Shown: one piece after another, positions 45,736 to 54,212 of the stretch
Layout of the letters: every line of letters begins with the position of its first letter
Position numbering within the stretch: the first letter of the stretch is position 1
From: Pseudomonas paraeruginosa PA7
Lineage (GTDB): Bacteria > Pseudomonadota > Gammaproteobacteria > Pseudomonadales > Pseudomonadaceae
Length of the DNA stretch: 64,000 bases
NCBI RefSeq assembly: GCF_000017205.1
Contig: NC_009656.1
Span: 2,112,001 to 2,176,000 of the forward strand
Reading direction: 5' to 3'
Notes under the pieces: generated by a model
The model's database searches: none
The model's input: the letters and a program-made list of their open reading frames with translations, nothing else
Told to the model about the DNA's origin: nothing
Program-made: the position numbers and the translations under genes

Positions 45736-45975
45736 ATGCTCCCTGAATGCCAGCTCTTCGGAACCCTCGGTTGCCATCTCTGTGAAGTCGCGGAGGGGGT
45801 GCTGATGCCCTTCGTCGAGCACGGCCTGCTGGTCGAGCTGGTGGACATCGCCGACAGCGAGACCTGGGTCGCGCAGTACGGCTTGCGGATCCCCGTGCTG
45901 CGCCGGTGCGACAACGGCGCCGAGCTGAATTGGCCATTCGAGGCCGAGCAGGTGGCCGCCTTCCTCGCTCATTGA
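45736..45975 (+). CDS. Glutaredoxin-like (DUF836) protein
   Basis: 79 residues, MLPECQLFGTLGCHLCEVAE, with a redox-type CHLC motif at Cys13-Cys16 and the cis-Pro segment LRIPVLRRC of the thioredoxin fold. DUF836 proteins are minimal glutaredoxin-like folds of unknown partner. It starts 44 bases after the tetR stop in the same direction and may be co-transcribed. Equivalent to PA3033. Confidence 0.85.
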   Translation: MLPECQLFGTLGCHLCEVAEGVLMPFVEHGLLVELVDIADSETWVAQYGLRIPVLRRCDNGAELNWPFEAEQVAAFLAH

Positions 45976-46341
45976 GGCCGGACTCATTCGCGCTAATCGA
46001 AGCGCTGCTGGTAACCCCGCGTTCTATGCGCAAACCGACCGGTATCCCCTTCTTTCCCCGTAGCCGGCGGCGCGCCTGGCGTCGTCCATGCTGGCGAAGC
46101 GATGCATAGGCATTTGCCAATGGTTTTCATAGACTGAGCCTATTTGCTGGCGCGGCTGCGCTCGGCTAGGCCTGAAGGCGATGGATAAACCCTGAGTTCC
46201 CTTCAGGACTGACTGGAAACAGCCGGGAACCCGCGTGGCGCAGGATGCGCCGCAGGTCGATCGGCTCGCCGCGGCGGGCTGCCGGGGTGTGGGGTCGGGA
46301 AGACGAGGCTCGGCGTTTCCTCATGAGAGAGAGGACGCCTG
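45976..46341. other. Intergenic region upstream of snr1
   Basis: 366 bases. I find no gene, no ANR/DNR-type TTGAT-N4-ATCAA box and no strong terminator after the glutaredoxin-like gene. A degenerate Arg-rich tract lies near 46050-46110. The snr1 promoter must lie here. Confidence 0.45.
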
Positions 46342-47742
46342 ATGAATATGCCTGCCTGGAAGCGCCATGCCCTGTGGGCCATGCCGCTCGTCCTGGGGTT
46401 GCCAGTCTCCGCCGCCGCGGAGGAGCAGCCAAGCAAGACCTCCAGCTACATGCCGGTGGTGATAAACGAGGATTTCGCCGCCATCATGAAGCGCATGACG
46501 GCGAACAAGCCGTCGATCGAGCAGACCCACAAGACCCTGCTCGAACAGCGCTACGACCTCAGCGACCGGCCGGCCAAGGAGGCCAGCATGACCCGTGGCA
46601 AGCCGCTGCAGGAGGGCGTGCGGGTGAAACTGCCGGCCGGCACCGACTGGGACGAGCTGGCCCGCCTGAGCCCGGAGGAAATCCGCAAGCAGGGCCTGTT
46701 CCCCGGCGGCTTCCTGCCGCTGCCGCATCCCAACCACGCCGAAGGCGGGATGGTCTTTCCGAAATTCCTCATCGACGAGGTCAAGCGCCAGGAAAACCGC
46801 GACCTGACCCGCTTCGACCTGGACTTCGACCTGCCGGACCATTTCCTGCCCGAATTCCCGGCACCGATGTTCCTCACCACGCGGCCGGACCTGGGCGATG
46901 TATCCAGGGGCAGGCTGGTGACCATCGACAACTACTTCGAACTGTTCAACGGGATTCTCAATCCCAAGCAGCTGGAAGGCCTGCGCCTGCTGCTCACGGC
47001 CTTCCCGCAGCAGCAGTTCAACCTCACCGACGATCGCCGCAGCGAACACCCGAGCCGCGGCGTGGCCTGCTTCGACTGCCACGCCAACGGCCACACCAAC
47101 GCCGCCACCCACCTGGCCGGCGACGCGCGTCCGCAGCCGTTCCGCCATCGCATCGATACGCCGACATTGCGCGGGGTCAACATCCAGCGCCTGTTCGGCT
47201 CGCAGCGGGCGCTGAAGACCGTCGAGGACTTCACCGAGTTCGAACAGCGGGCGGCCTATTTCGACGGCGATCCGGTGATCGCCACCAAGAAGGGCGTGAA
47301 TGTCCTGGAGCGCGGCAGCCAGGTCCATTTCATGGGCGAATTCCAGGCGCTGCTGGACTTCCCGCCGGCGCCGAAGCTGGACGTGGAGGGCCGCCTCGAC
47401 CCACGCAAGGCCAGCGAGCAGGAGCTGCGTGGCGAGAAGCTGTTCTACGGCAAGGCGGCCTGCGCCGGTTGCCATGCGCCGCCATATTTCACCGACAATC
47501 TGATGCACAACCTGAAGCTGGAGCGCTTCTACGATCCGAAGCTGGTCAACGGGGTGATGGCTGCCGCCGATGGACCGATCAAGACCTTCCCCTTGCGCGG
47601 GATCAAGGACTCGCCACCCTACCTGCACGACGACCGCCTGCTGACCCTGGAGGACACGGTGGAATTCTTCAACCTGGTGCTGGCACGCAAGCTGAACGCC
47701 CAGGAGAAGTCTGACCTGGTGGCTTACCTGCGTGCCCTGTAG
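46342..47742 (+). CDS. snr1: Di-haem cytochrome c Snr1
   Basis: 466 residues, exported (signal peptide LWAMPLVLGLPVSAAAE). Two c-type haem sites, CFDCH (about residue 244) and CAGCH (about 377), place it with di-haem peroxidase/MauG-like cytochromes, and the segment RGVACFDCHANGHTNAATHL surrounds the first haem. The electron donor and substrate are unknown. In PAO1 this gene is PA3032 (snr1). It is the last gene of the conserved block: from the next gene on, direction and content change. Confidence 0.88.
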   Translation: MNMPAWKRHALWAMPLVLGLPVSAAAEEQPSKTSSYMPVVINEDFAAIMKRMTANKPSIEQTHKTLLEQRYDLSDRPAKEASMTRGKPLQEGVRVKLPAGTDWDELARLSPEEIRKQGLFPGGFLPLPHPNHAEGGMVFPKFLIDEVKRQENRDLTRFDLDFDLPDHFLPEFPAPMFLTTRPDLGDVSRGRLVTIDNYFELFNGILNPKQLEGLRLLLTAFPQQQFNLTDDRRSEHPSRGVACFDCHANGHTNAATHLAGDARPQPFRHRIDTPTLRGVNIQRLFGSQRALKTVEDFTEFEQRAAYFDGDPVIATKKGVNVLERGSQVHFMGEFQALLDFPPAPKLDVEGRLDPRKASEQELRGEKLFYGKAACAGCHAPPYFTDNLMHNLKLERFYDPKLVNGVMAAADGPIKTFPLRGIKDSPPYLHDDRLLTLEDTVEFFNLVLARKLNAQEKSDLVAYLRAL

Positions 47743-47745
47743 GGG

Positions 47746-47772
47746 CCCGCCGCCGCGGTGGGCGGCGGCGGG
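47746..47772. terminator. GC-rich hairpin between converging snr1 and SRPBCC genes
   Basis: Perfect 9-bp inverted repeat CCCGCCGCC / GGCGGCGGG (47746-47754 with 47764-47772), starting 3 bases after the snr1 stop and ending 6 bases before the next gene's stop. No T-run on either side. It marks the junction between conserved and accessory content. Confidence 0.55.
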
Positions 47773-47778
47773 TCCGGT

Positions 47779-48246
47779 TCAGGCGGCCGGGAACAGCGCC
47801 TTGACGTTCTGCATGGCGCCGTCGGCGAAGCCCTGCAGGAATGCCTGGAACCCTTCCAGGTCGTCGCCCTGGAAGGGTTCGCCGATGATCGTCCAGGTGG
47901 CCGTGGAGCGTTTCGGAGCGGTGCTTTCCACCGTCATCGAAGCCCACAGGTTGCCGATGTTCAGGCTGGTATAGAGCAGCGACCAGGTCATGTACATGGC
48001 CTGGTCGTCGCGCGAGTTGAGCTGTTCGATGACCACGTTGCCGTCCTTGAACAGCTTCTTGCGCACGGAGCGCACGCCGTTGCCGATCATCTCGATGTGC
48101 GACAGCGCAGGGATGAAGACCGGGAAGCCGGCGAAGTTGCCGACGATGTTCCAGACTTCCGCGGCGGCCGCGGGGATGTCGACCGCAGCGACGACCGGAT
48201 GGCCTACCGGATTGCGGATCAGGGTATCGGGTTCGAAGGTTTTCAT
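47779..48246 (-). CDS. SRPBCC/polyketide-cyclase-like protein (PvfD/MgoD/HamE type)
   Basis: 155 residues. NPVGHPVVAAVDIPAAAAEV, then WNIVGNFAGFPVFIPALSHI, is the START/Bet v1-like (SRPBCC) pattern seen in 'polyketide cyclase/dehydrase' proteins. It is the last gene of a five-gene operon whose order (haem-oxygenase-like, cupin, N-oxygenase, NRPS, SRPBCC) matches pvf/mgo/ham diazeniumdiolate clusters. In those systems this member is needed for full product but its reaction is not clear; it may shape or release an unstable N-oxidised intermediate. 34 bases after the NRPS stop. Family match is strong by context, exact role unknown. Confidence 0.8.
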   Translation of the reverse strand: MKTFEPDTLIRNPVGHPVVAAVDIPAAAAEVWNIVGNFAGFPVFIPALSHIEMIGNGVRSVRKKLFKDGNVVIEQLNSRDDQAMYMTWSLLYTSLNIGNLWASMTVESTAPKRSTATWTIIGEPFQGDDLEGFQAFLQGFADGAMQNVKALFPAA

Positions 48247-48280
48247 GCTGTCTTCCTTGTGGTTGGTTCAGGGGTTGGGT

Positions 48281-51200
48281 TCAGATGAAGTCGATCTCGC
48301 GCAGGTATTCGCAGCCCTTGCGCAACAGCGAACTGCTTTTCGCCGGGTAGCGCTCGCCCATGTTGAGGATTCCCGACAGGGCATTGCGGTATTCGATGAG
48401 GGAGATATCGCCGATGTCCTCCTCGAAACCGTCCAGGTAGAAACCGAGCACTTCGAACAGCGCGTTGTCCCGGTCGATCTGTCCGAGGAGTTGCTGCCAC
48501 TGGGGCACCGGGACCATGTCGAAGCGATGGCCGATCTCGCGGAAGGCCTCCAGGTAGCCTTCCCAGCTCAGTGGCTCCGGGTTGTGCAGGTTGAATACCG
48601 CCCGCGCCGGATGGCAGCGACTGGCGTGGAAGGCGATGAAGCGGGCGAGGAAATCCACCGGCATCAGGTCGAAGTTGAGTGAAAGCTCGGGAACCTTGCG
48701 CAGTTGCAGAGAACCCTTGAGCATCAGCATCAGGCGGTTGCGATGCGGCTGGCAGACGCCGGTGCGGGTATTGAAAGTGATGTTGCCGGGACGGTAGAGG
48801 TTGACCTGCACCCCCTGCTCGCTGGCGCTCCAGAGAATCCGCTCGGCCACCCACTTGGTCAGGTTGTAGCCGTTGCGGATATAGATCGGCGGGGTGTGCG
48901 CCGGTGGACGCTCGAGCACGCGGCCGTTCTCGTCGACGCTGCTCGAGGCCGAAAGGGTGGATACGAAATTGAGGATCTTCTTGCTGCGCCCTTCGCAGAA
49001 ACGCAGGCACTCGAAGATCGGCTCGACGTTGTCCCTTGCCAGCGCGGCGTAGTCGAGGACATGGTTGACGTTGGCGGCATTGTGGATCATGGCGCCATAG
49101 CGCAGGTCGAGATCCGTGTATACCGCTTCCGACAGGCCCAGGCGCGGCTGGGTGATGTCGGCGGCGTAGACCCTGACCCGCTCCAGGTCGAGACCTTCCA
49201 GGCGGTTGTCCGCCAGCGCGGCGATGAAGCGCTGCCGGGCCGCCTCGTCATCCTTCGCGCGGACCAGGCAGGCGATCTCGCTGGCGCCCCAGTCGAGCAG
49301 CGCTTCCACCAGGTGCACGCCGAGGAAGCTGTTGGCGCCGGTCAGTACCACCTTGTGCACATCGCCCATGCGGTTCAGCGGCAGCACGTCCAGTTGCAAC
49401 GGGCGCTCGGCGTCGCGCAGCGCCTGCGGGTCGACGCCGCTGGCGCCGTCGCCGTCGGCCAGCAGGTGGGCGAGGGTCTGGATGGTGGGCGACTCGACGA
49501 AGCGATTGATCGGCACGCTCCTGCCGAAGCGCTGGCGCAGGCCGAGCAGCATGCGTGACAGCAGAATCGAATGGCCACCGAGGTTGAAGAAACTCTCGTC
49601 GATGGATATCTCGCTTTCGCCCAGTTCCAGCAGCTCGCCCCAGAGCGCCAGCAGACGCCGCTCTTCTTCCGTGCGCGGAGCCAGCCGCCTGGCCTGTTCG
49701 ACTTGCGGTGGCGGCAGGTTGCGCAGGGCGTTGCGATCGATCTTGCCGTTGGCGGTTGCCGGCAACCGCGGGAGCACGACGCAGGCGCCGGGCTGCATGT
49801 AGTCGGGCAGCCGTTGGCGGGCGTGCTCGCGCAGGCGCTCGCGGGCGCTGTCGGCATCGGCCTCCAGCGGTTGGGCGAGATAGGCGAGGATGCGCTTGCG
49901 TTCGTCGATGACCACCGCGACCTGGCGGAACAGCTGGGCCTGGCGCAGGGTACTCTCGATCTCCTCGGGCTCGACGCGGAAGCCACGGATCTTGATCTGG
50001 TTGTCGCGCCGGCCGACGATCCGGATGCCATCGTCCTGCCAGCGGCACAGGTCGCCACTGCGGTAGGCCAGGCAGCGCTCGCCACCGGGCAGCTCCAGCG
50101 TGCGATAGCGTTCGGCGGTCAACTCCGGCGCGTTGAGGTAGCCGAGGCCGACGCCGGGGCCGACGATGTACAGTTCGCCGGTCTCGCCGTCGAGTACCGG
50201 GTCGTCGTGTTCGTCCAGGATCAGGATCCGCGTGTTGGCGATCGGCGCGCCGAGGTTGCGGTTGTCGTCGCCCGCGCGGAAGCGCCGGGTGGTCGCCAGT
50301 ACCGTGGTTTCGGTCGGTCCGTAGATGTTGTGCAGCGCGCAGTATCCGGCAAGCTCGTCGATCACGTGCGGTTCGCAGACGTCGCCGCCGGTGACCAGGT
50401 GGCGCATGCCCTTGAGCGTGTCCAGCGGCATGATGCTCAGCAATGCCGGCGGGAGGAACGCATGGCTGACGTGCTGTTCGCCGATCAGGTTGGCGAGCCT
50501 TTGCGGATCGCGGCGGTCGTCTTCGTCGGGAACCACCAGCTCGGCGCCCTGGATCAGGGTCGGGAACAGGTCGAGCATCGAGGCATCGAAGCTGATCGTG
50601 GAGAACTGCAGGACCCGCGCGTCCTCGTCGACCTCGACGTGCGCGGCGTACCAGGCGCAGAAATGGCTGAGGTTGCCGATGCCCAGGAGCACGCCCTTGG
50701 GTTGCCCGGTGGTGCCGGAGGTATAGATCGCGACGCAGGGCGCTTCCGCCGGCCGCGACCGGCGCAGCAACTGCTGGCAGGGCGCCAGCGCCGTGCCGGT
50801 GCGACCATCGACACCGTGATGGAGATACTCCAGGCGGCTGATGTCGAGTCCCGGCAGCTCGTCGATGCAGGTGTTCGGCGAACCGTCGTGCAGCAGCAGG
50901 CGGGCGCCCGCGCTTTTCAGGATGGCGCTGCGGCGTTCGCGCGGGTGGCTCGGGTCGAGCGGCAGATAGACCGCGCCGCAGCCGAGCACGGCGAGTATGC
51001 CGGCGTACAGCGCAAGCCCCTTTTCCAGCGAGATTCCGATGATCGGCGGGCTGTCCGTGTCCGCGCCTTCCAGCAGGCTGTCCAGGCGCTCCTGGATGGC
51101 CAGGCTGTAGGCGTGCAGGGCGGCGTAGCTGACGCTCGCGCCGCGATGGCGCAGGGCGCTGCGCTCGGCGTGGCGCAACAGGCTTTGCGAGAGACGTTCG

Positions 51201-51727
51201 ACGAACGAGCCGCCGGCCTGCTCCAGCAGGGCCTGGCAGCGGGTTTCGTTGAGGCGGTGGCCGAAAGCGTGGCGCTCCAGTTCGGACAGGTCGCGCAGAT
51301 CCTCCGGCGTGGACGCGGAAGGAGCCTCGCGGAGCAGGCTCTCGCTGTCGCGGGAGTACTGGCCGATGACCGGGAGCACCAGGTCGAGCAGGGTGTCCAC
51401 GGCTTCCCGCGTTTCCTCGGCGCCGTTGCCGGTCGCCGAGGCGGTCGTGCCGCCGCGGGCCACGCAGCGGCTGGCGGCGCCGGGTGCGCTGGCCAGGCAG
51501 AGCAGTTGCAGGCCTTGCGTCGTCGCACGCCAGCGCAGCGACAGGCGCGCGGCGGGGCAGTCGCTGGCGGGTGGCTGGCTGCCGTCGTCGATCAGCAGGT
51601 CCGGCGTTGCCGCCGCAACCTCGGAGAGGGTCACCGAGTGCCCGTGCTCCTCCAGCTCGGCCGCTAGCCGCAGCAGGGCACGACTGTGCCCCAGTAGTTG
51701 GATTTCCAGACGTTTCATTGCACTCAC
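48281..51727 (-). CDS. NRPS with A-PCP-thioester reductase (PvfC/MgoA/HamD type)
   Basis: 1148 residues. An atypical N-terminal segment (1-160, no condensation domain) precedes an adenylation domain (about 170-665; core motifs IYTSGTTGQPKGV at 334, YGPTETT at 469, NGKIDR at 660). A peptidyl carrier (Ser720 in NLGGHSIL) and a C-terminal thioester-reductase domain follow (Rossmann TGANSFLG at 796, YNLTK with Tyr954/Lys958). It therefore activates one amino acid, loads it on the carrier and releases it reductively as aldehyde or alcohol. Hand-read specificity residues are D-A-L-F-V-G-I-V-L(-K), suggesting a branched-chain residue such as Val or Leu. Start ATG 51727 lies 3 bases after the N-oxygenase stop. 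Best understood as the diazeniumdiolate-pathway NRPS. Confidence 0.88.
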   Translation of the reverse strand: MSAMKRLEIQLLGHSRALLRLAAELEEHGHSVTLSEVAAATPDLLIDDGSQPPASDCPAARLSLRWRATTQGLQLLCLASAPGAASRCVARGGTTASATGNGAEETREAVDTLLDLVLPVIGQYSRDSESLLREAPSASTPEDLRDLSELERHAFGHRLNETRCQALLEQAGGSFVERLSQSLLRHAERSALRHRGASVSYAALHAYSLAIQERLDSLLEGADTDSPPIIGISLEKGLALYAGILAVLGCGAVYLPLDPSHPRERRSAILKSAGARLLLHDGSPNTCIDELPGLDISRLEYLHHGVDGRTGTALAPCQQLLRRSRPAEAPCVAIYTSGTTGQPKGVLLGIGNLSHFCAWYAAHVEVDEDARVLQFSTISFDASMLDLFPTLIQGAELVVPDEDDRRDPQRLANLIGEQHVSHAFLPPALLSIMPLDTLKGMRHLVTGGDVCEPHVIDELAGYCALHNIYGPTETTVLATTRRFRAGDDNRNLGAPIANTRILILDEHDDPVLDGETGELYIVGPGVGLGYLNAPELTAERYRTLELPGGERCLAYRSGDLCRWQDDGIRIVGRRDNQIKIRGFRVEPEEIESTLRQAQLFRQVAVVIDERKRILAYLAQPLEADADSARERLREHARQRLPDYMQPGACVVLPRLPATANGKIDRNALRNLPPPQVEQARRLAPRTEEERRLLALWGELLELGESEISIDESFFNLGGHSILLSRMLLGLRQRFGRSVPINRFVESPTIQTLAHLLADGDGASGVDPQALRDAERPLQLDVLPLNRMGDVHKVVLTGANSFLGVHLVEALLDWGASEIACLVRAKDDEAARQRFIAALADNRLEGLDLERVRVYAADITQPRLGLSEAVYTDLDLRYGAMIHNAANVNHVLDYAALARDNVEPIFECLRFCEGRSKKILNFVSTLSASSSVDENGRVLERPPAHTPPIYIRNGYNLTKWVAERILWSASEQGVQVNLYRPGNITFNTRTGVCQPHRNRLMLMLKGSLQLRKVPELSLNFDLMPVDFLARFIAFHASRCHPARAVFNLHNPEPLSWEGYLEAFREIGHRFDMVPVPQWQQLLGQIDRDNALFEVLGFYLDGFEEDIGDISLIEYRNALSGILNMGERYPAKSSSLLRKGCEYLREIDFI

Positions 51728-51730
51728 TCG

Positions 51731-52660
51731 CTAGGGCAGATAGTCGGAAAGGGCGTCCTGCAGGCAGGGGCTATCGAGCATTCCGCTGTGGCGGAAAAAG
51801 CGCAGGATGTTGCCGAGCAGGGGATGCTGGCGGTTGATCGGATAGACCAGGCCGAGAACTTCCTCCTTCAGCGCGGAGCGCACGGAGGGCGAGACGTCCA
51901 GGTGGTCGATCAGGCTGAAGTCGAAATCCTTCTGGATCTCGTTGGTCAGGTACTCGCGGAGGAAAGTCGGCATCGCCGCGGCGATCGCCTGGCGCTCCTT
52001 GTCGCCGGCCGCGCTCCAGTAGATGCGCGCCAGCCGCGCCCAGAAGCCCGAGTGGCGTCCTTCGTCGGCCAGGTGGTCGGCCATCAGCCCCTTGACCGAG
52101 GGCTTGATGCTGTCGTCCTTGGCGAAGGCCGCGACGTCGTTGGTCAGGGTGTTCTCGGCGATGGATACGCAGATCAGCTCCACGGCACCGTGCAGGGACG
52201 CCGGCACCGCCGCGAGCGTCGCCGGGATGGCCCGGCTCAACTCGATTTCGCGGGGCAGGGCGATCGGCTCGATGCCGGTCAGGGCGACTGTCTGCTGCAT
52301 GTAGTCCATGGCCACCAGGGCGTGGTAGTCCTCGTCGACCACCACGGTCATGGCGTCGTAGCGGCAGGCGAAGGGGAAGCGGATCGGGAAGCGGTCCTTG
52401 GCGATGCTGCGGGCGGTCCTGTCGACGATCTCGGTCTCGAAGATCACCACGTCATTGATGAACTTGTAGAGGCTCTGGGTCAGCGCGAAGTCCTGCAGGT
52501 GCGGGCATTCGCGCTGGAAGGTGCCACTCAGCACCAGCGGCTGGCGGCTGAGCGGGTAGATGAGTTTGCCGTCGTTCTCGACGATCCGCCGCGGGCGGGT
52601 GCGGATCGTGGCCCGTCCCTCCCAGGATTCGGCGAAGGATTGATAGTCTTCTGCGTTCAT
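51731..52660 (-). CDS. AurF-like di-iron N-oxygenase (PvfB/MgoC/HamC type)
   Basis: 309 residues, all-helical ferritin-like fold. Candidate di-iron ligands: Glu in FETEIVD, DEDYH (about residue 110), SIAENTLTND (about 168) and DEGRHSGFW (about 202), the spacing seen in AurF/CmlI-type arylamine oxygenases. In pvf/mgo/ham pathways the equivalent enzyme oxidises an amine nitrogen during assembly of the N-N diazeniumdiolate. Upstream neighbour is the cupin gene (25 bases away), downstream the NRPS (3 bases), so it lies at the centre of the operon. Substrate not deducible, likely an amino acid or its carrier-bound form. Confidence 0.87.
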   Translation of the reverse strand: MNAEDYQSFAESWEGRATIRTRPRRIVENDGKLIYPLSRQPLVLSGTFQRECPHLQDFALTQSLYKFINDVVIFETEIVDRTARSIAKDRFPIRFPFACRYDAMTVVVDEDYHALVAMDYMQQTVALTGIEPIALPREIELSRAIPATLAAVPASLHGAVELICVSIAENTLTNDVAAFAKDDSIKPSVKGLMADHLADEGRHSGFWARLARIYWSAAGDKERQAIAAAMPTFLREYLTNEIQKDFDFSLIDHLDVSPSVRSALKEEVLGLVYPINRQHPLLGNILRFFRHSGMLDSPCLQDALSDYLP

Positions 52661-52685
52661 ATCGTCATCCGTTTCGATAGATCGA

Positions 52686-53033
52686 TCAGTAGTAGTGAAC
52701 TTCGAACAGCAGACAGCCTTTTTCCGAGCTGAACGGCCCGTGCAGGGTCTTCGCCGCCCGGTAGAAATGGCAGCCCTCGCCGTAGGTGGCTTCGGGACGG
52801 TGCGCCTGGCCGTGCTCGGTCTGCTCGCCTTCGATCAGGTACACCTCCTCGTGGTAGTCGTGGGTGTACACGTCGAGCGTCCGGGCGCCCGGATGGAAGC
52901 GCACCAGGCGGGTACGGATGCCGGTACGCTTCTGGTGGTCGAGGGTGTCCTGGTAGATCGCCTGGCTGATGGCGTGCTCGCTGCTCACCACTTCCCAGGG
53001 CAGGTTTTCCAGGTCGGTGATGCGGAAGTTCAT
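52686..53033 (-). CDS. Small cupin protein of the diazeniumdiolate operon
   Basis: 115 residues. Single cupin domain: metal motif 1 [19 protein letters not shown] (about residues 57-75) and motif 2 near [13 protein letters not shown] (about 96). The metal ligands His, His, Glu and a second-motif His are present, so it can bind a metal. Its start overlaps the previous stop (ATGA). A cupin of this kind is part of the Burkholderia ham cluster; comparable cupins assemble N-N bonds in other pathways, so it is a strong candidate for the N-N-forming or N-oxidising partner (inference). Confidence 0.82.
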   Translation of the reverse strand: MNFRITDLENLPWEVVSSEHAISQAIYQDTLDHQKRTGIRTRLVRFHPGARTLDVYTHDYHEEVYLIEGEQTEHGQAHRPEATYGEGCHFYRAAKTLHGPFSSEKGCLLFEVHYY

Positions 53034-53806
53034 GCCAGCGCCTCCGTCAGTTCGGCGTGCATGGCTTCGCGCAATTCGTCCCAGAGGGCGATCCGGCTTT
53101 CCACCGCGTCGATGGCGGACTGGTAGACCTGCTGCTGGTGCAGCTGGTTGCCGTTGACCAGGCGTTCGAGCAGTTGTTCGGCGGCCGGGCCGTGATCTTC
53201 GGAATCGACTTCGATATGCCGCTGCAAGTAATAACGGAAGGTCGGCGCCTGTTCGCTGGAGATATTCCAGTCATCGAGAATCTTCTGGAACATGTGCGGT
53301 ATTACACTTTCACGCCCATGCATGAAAGAAGCGGCGACACAATGCGTCCGAGCATTCAGCGCGGTATGGATGGTCTGTTTGACGAAACGACTGGCCGCAC
53401 GTCCGGCCTTGCACAGGTTCAAGGCTTCTTCGACGCTGTTTCCCTGTTCCAGATAGTTTATGAACGCTTCGATCTTTTCCGTGCTTGCACCCACTTCGCG
53501 CATGGCCTGCAGATAGAGTTCGAAGTGGCTGAAGTGGCCATCCTGAAGATTCTCGTCGGACTCTTCGCCGAGCACGATCTCGTTGATCAGGCGCGCCGCC
53601 TGCGGGTCTCTGGGTGGCAGCCAGGGCAGGCTGGTGCAGGTCAGGTCCTGCTGCAGGCGCTTGGTCAGGGACATGAAGTCCCAGACCGCGAAGACATGCG
53701 TTCCCATGAAAATTCGCAGGGTTTCCAGGGAGTCGATTTCTGAGAAGATCGGGTGAAGACCAAGTTCGGTTTTCTTTTGCTGCAACAGGTTCTTCAAACT
53801 TTCCAT
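53030..53806 (-). CDS. Haem-oxygenase-like (DUF3050-type) di-iron protein, first gene of the operon
   Basis: 258 residues. [20 protein letters not shown] and [20 protein letters not shown] are the DUF3050 pattern of the haem-oxygenase-like fold, with later His-rich segments [17 protein letters not shown] and [11 protein letters not shown] supplying likely metal ligands (Glu/His/Asp). Proteins of this superfamily include di-iron oxidases and oxygenases that act on amines. Equivalent to PvfA/MgoB/HamB by order. Start ATG 53806 has AAGGG upstream. It is first in the operon; the 406-base AT-rich region upstream should carry its promoter. Confidence 0.85.
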   Translation of the reverse strand: MESLKNLLQQKKTELGLHPIFSEIDSLETLRIFMGTHVFAVWDFMSLTKRLQQDLTCTSLPWLPPRDPQAARLINEIVLGEESDENLQDGHFSHFELYLQAMREVGASTEKIEAFINYLEQGNSVEEALNLCKAGRAASRFVKQTIHTALNARTHCVAASFMHGRESVIPHMFQKILDDWNISSEQAPTFRYYLQRHIEVDSEDHGPAAEQLLERLVNGNQLHQQQVYQSAIDAVESRIALWDELREAMHAELTEALA

Positions 53807-54212
53807 GATGATTTCCCTTCTTGTTGGCTGAGAGGTCCTTTCGCTATTCCCCGTCGAATGGTCGAGCGAACTCCTCCGGCTGCACGGATATATGTCGATT
53901 GGATGGGCGCTCCACTTTTCGAACGCAGCGGAGCGAGAGGGAAGTTAGTTGAGTGTTTGTTGAATGGGCAAGAAGTTTTTCAAAAAATTTCAAGACCATG
54001 AATATGCGGACGAACAATGCCGGGCAAAACATTAAATATATGTTTCGCCAGGCAATGGGAGTCCGTACACCATTTTTAATAATGATGTCGTATAGGGATG
54101 GAAGTCCCCCCGGACTCTATGGAATAAGCCGTTCTTATTTGTTTTTCTTCCTTGTCTGAAGATCACTCCTTCTGTTTGTCTTTCCTTGAAAACAGGTTGG
54201 CGGATACGCCTT
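53807..54212. promoter_or_regulatory. AT-rich upstream region of the diazeniumdiolate operon
   Basis: 406 bases, much richer in A+T than its surroundings (for example TTTTTCAAAAAATTTC near 53970, AAACATTAAATATATG near 54030 and AACCATTTTTAATAATG-like sequence near 54072). It must contain the leftward promoter of the 53806-47779 operon and the 3' end of the efflux operon. A short hairpin AGTCC-CCCC-GGACT lies near 54108-54121. A rightward 68-codon frame (53953-54159) crosses it without family features. The composition fits MvaT/MvaU-type silencing of acquired DNA. Confidence 0.6.

Noticed and set aside
53953-54159. 68-codon rightward frame in the AT-rich region before the diazeniumdiolate operon
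   Set aside because: Low-complexity hydrophobic end, opposite to all neighbours, no domain; treated as promoter region.
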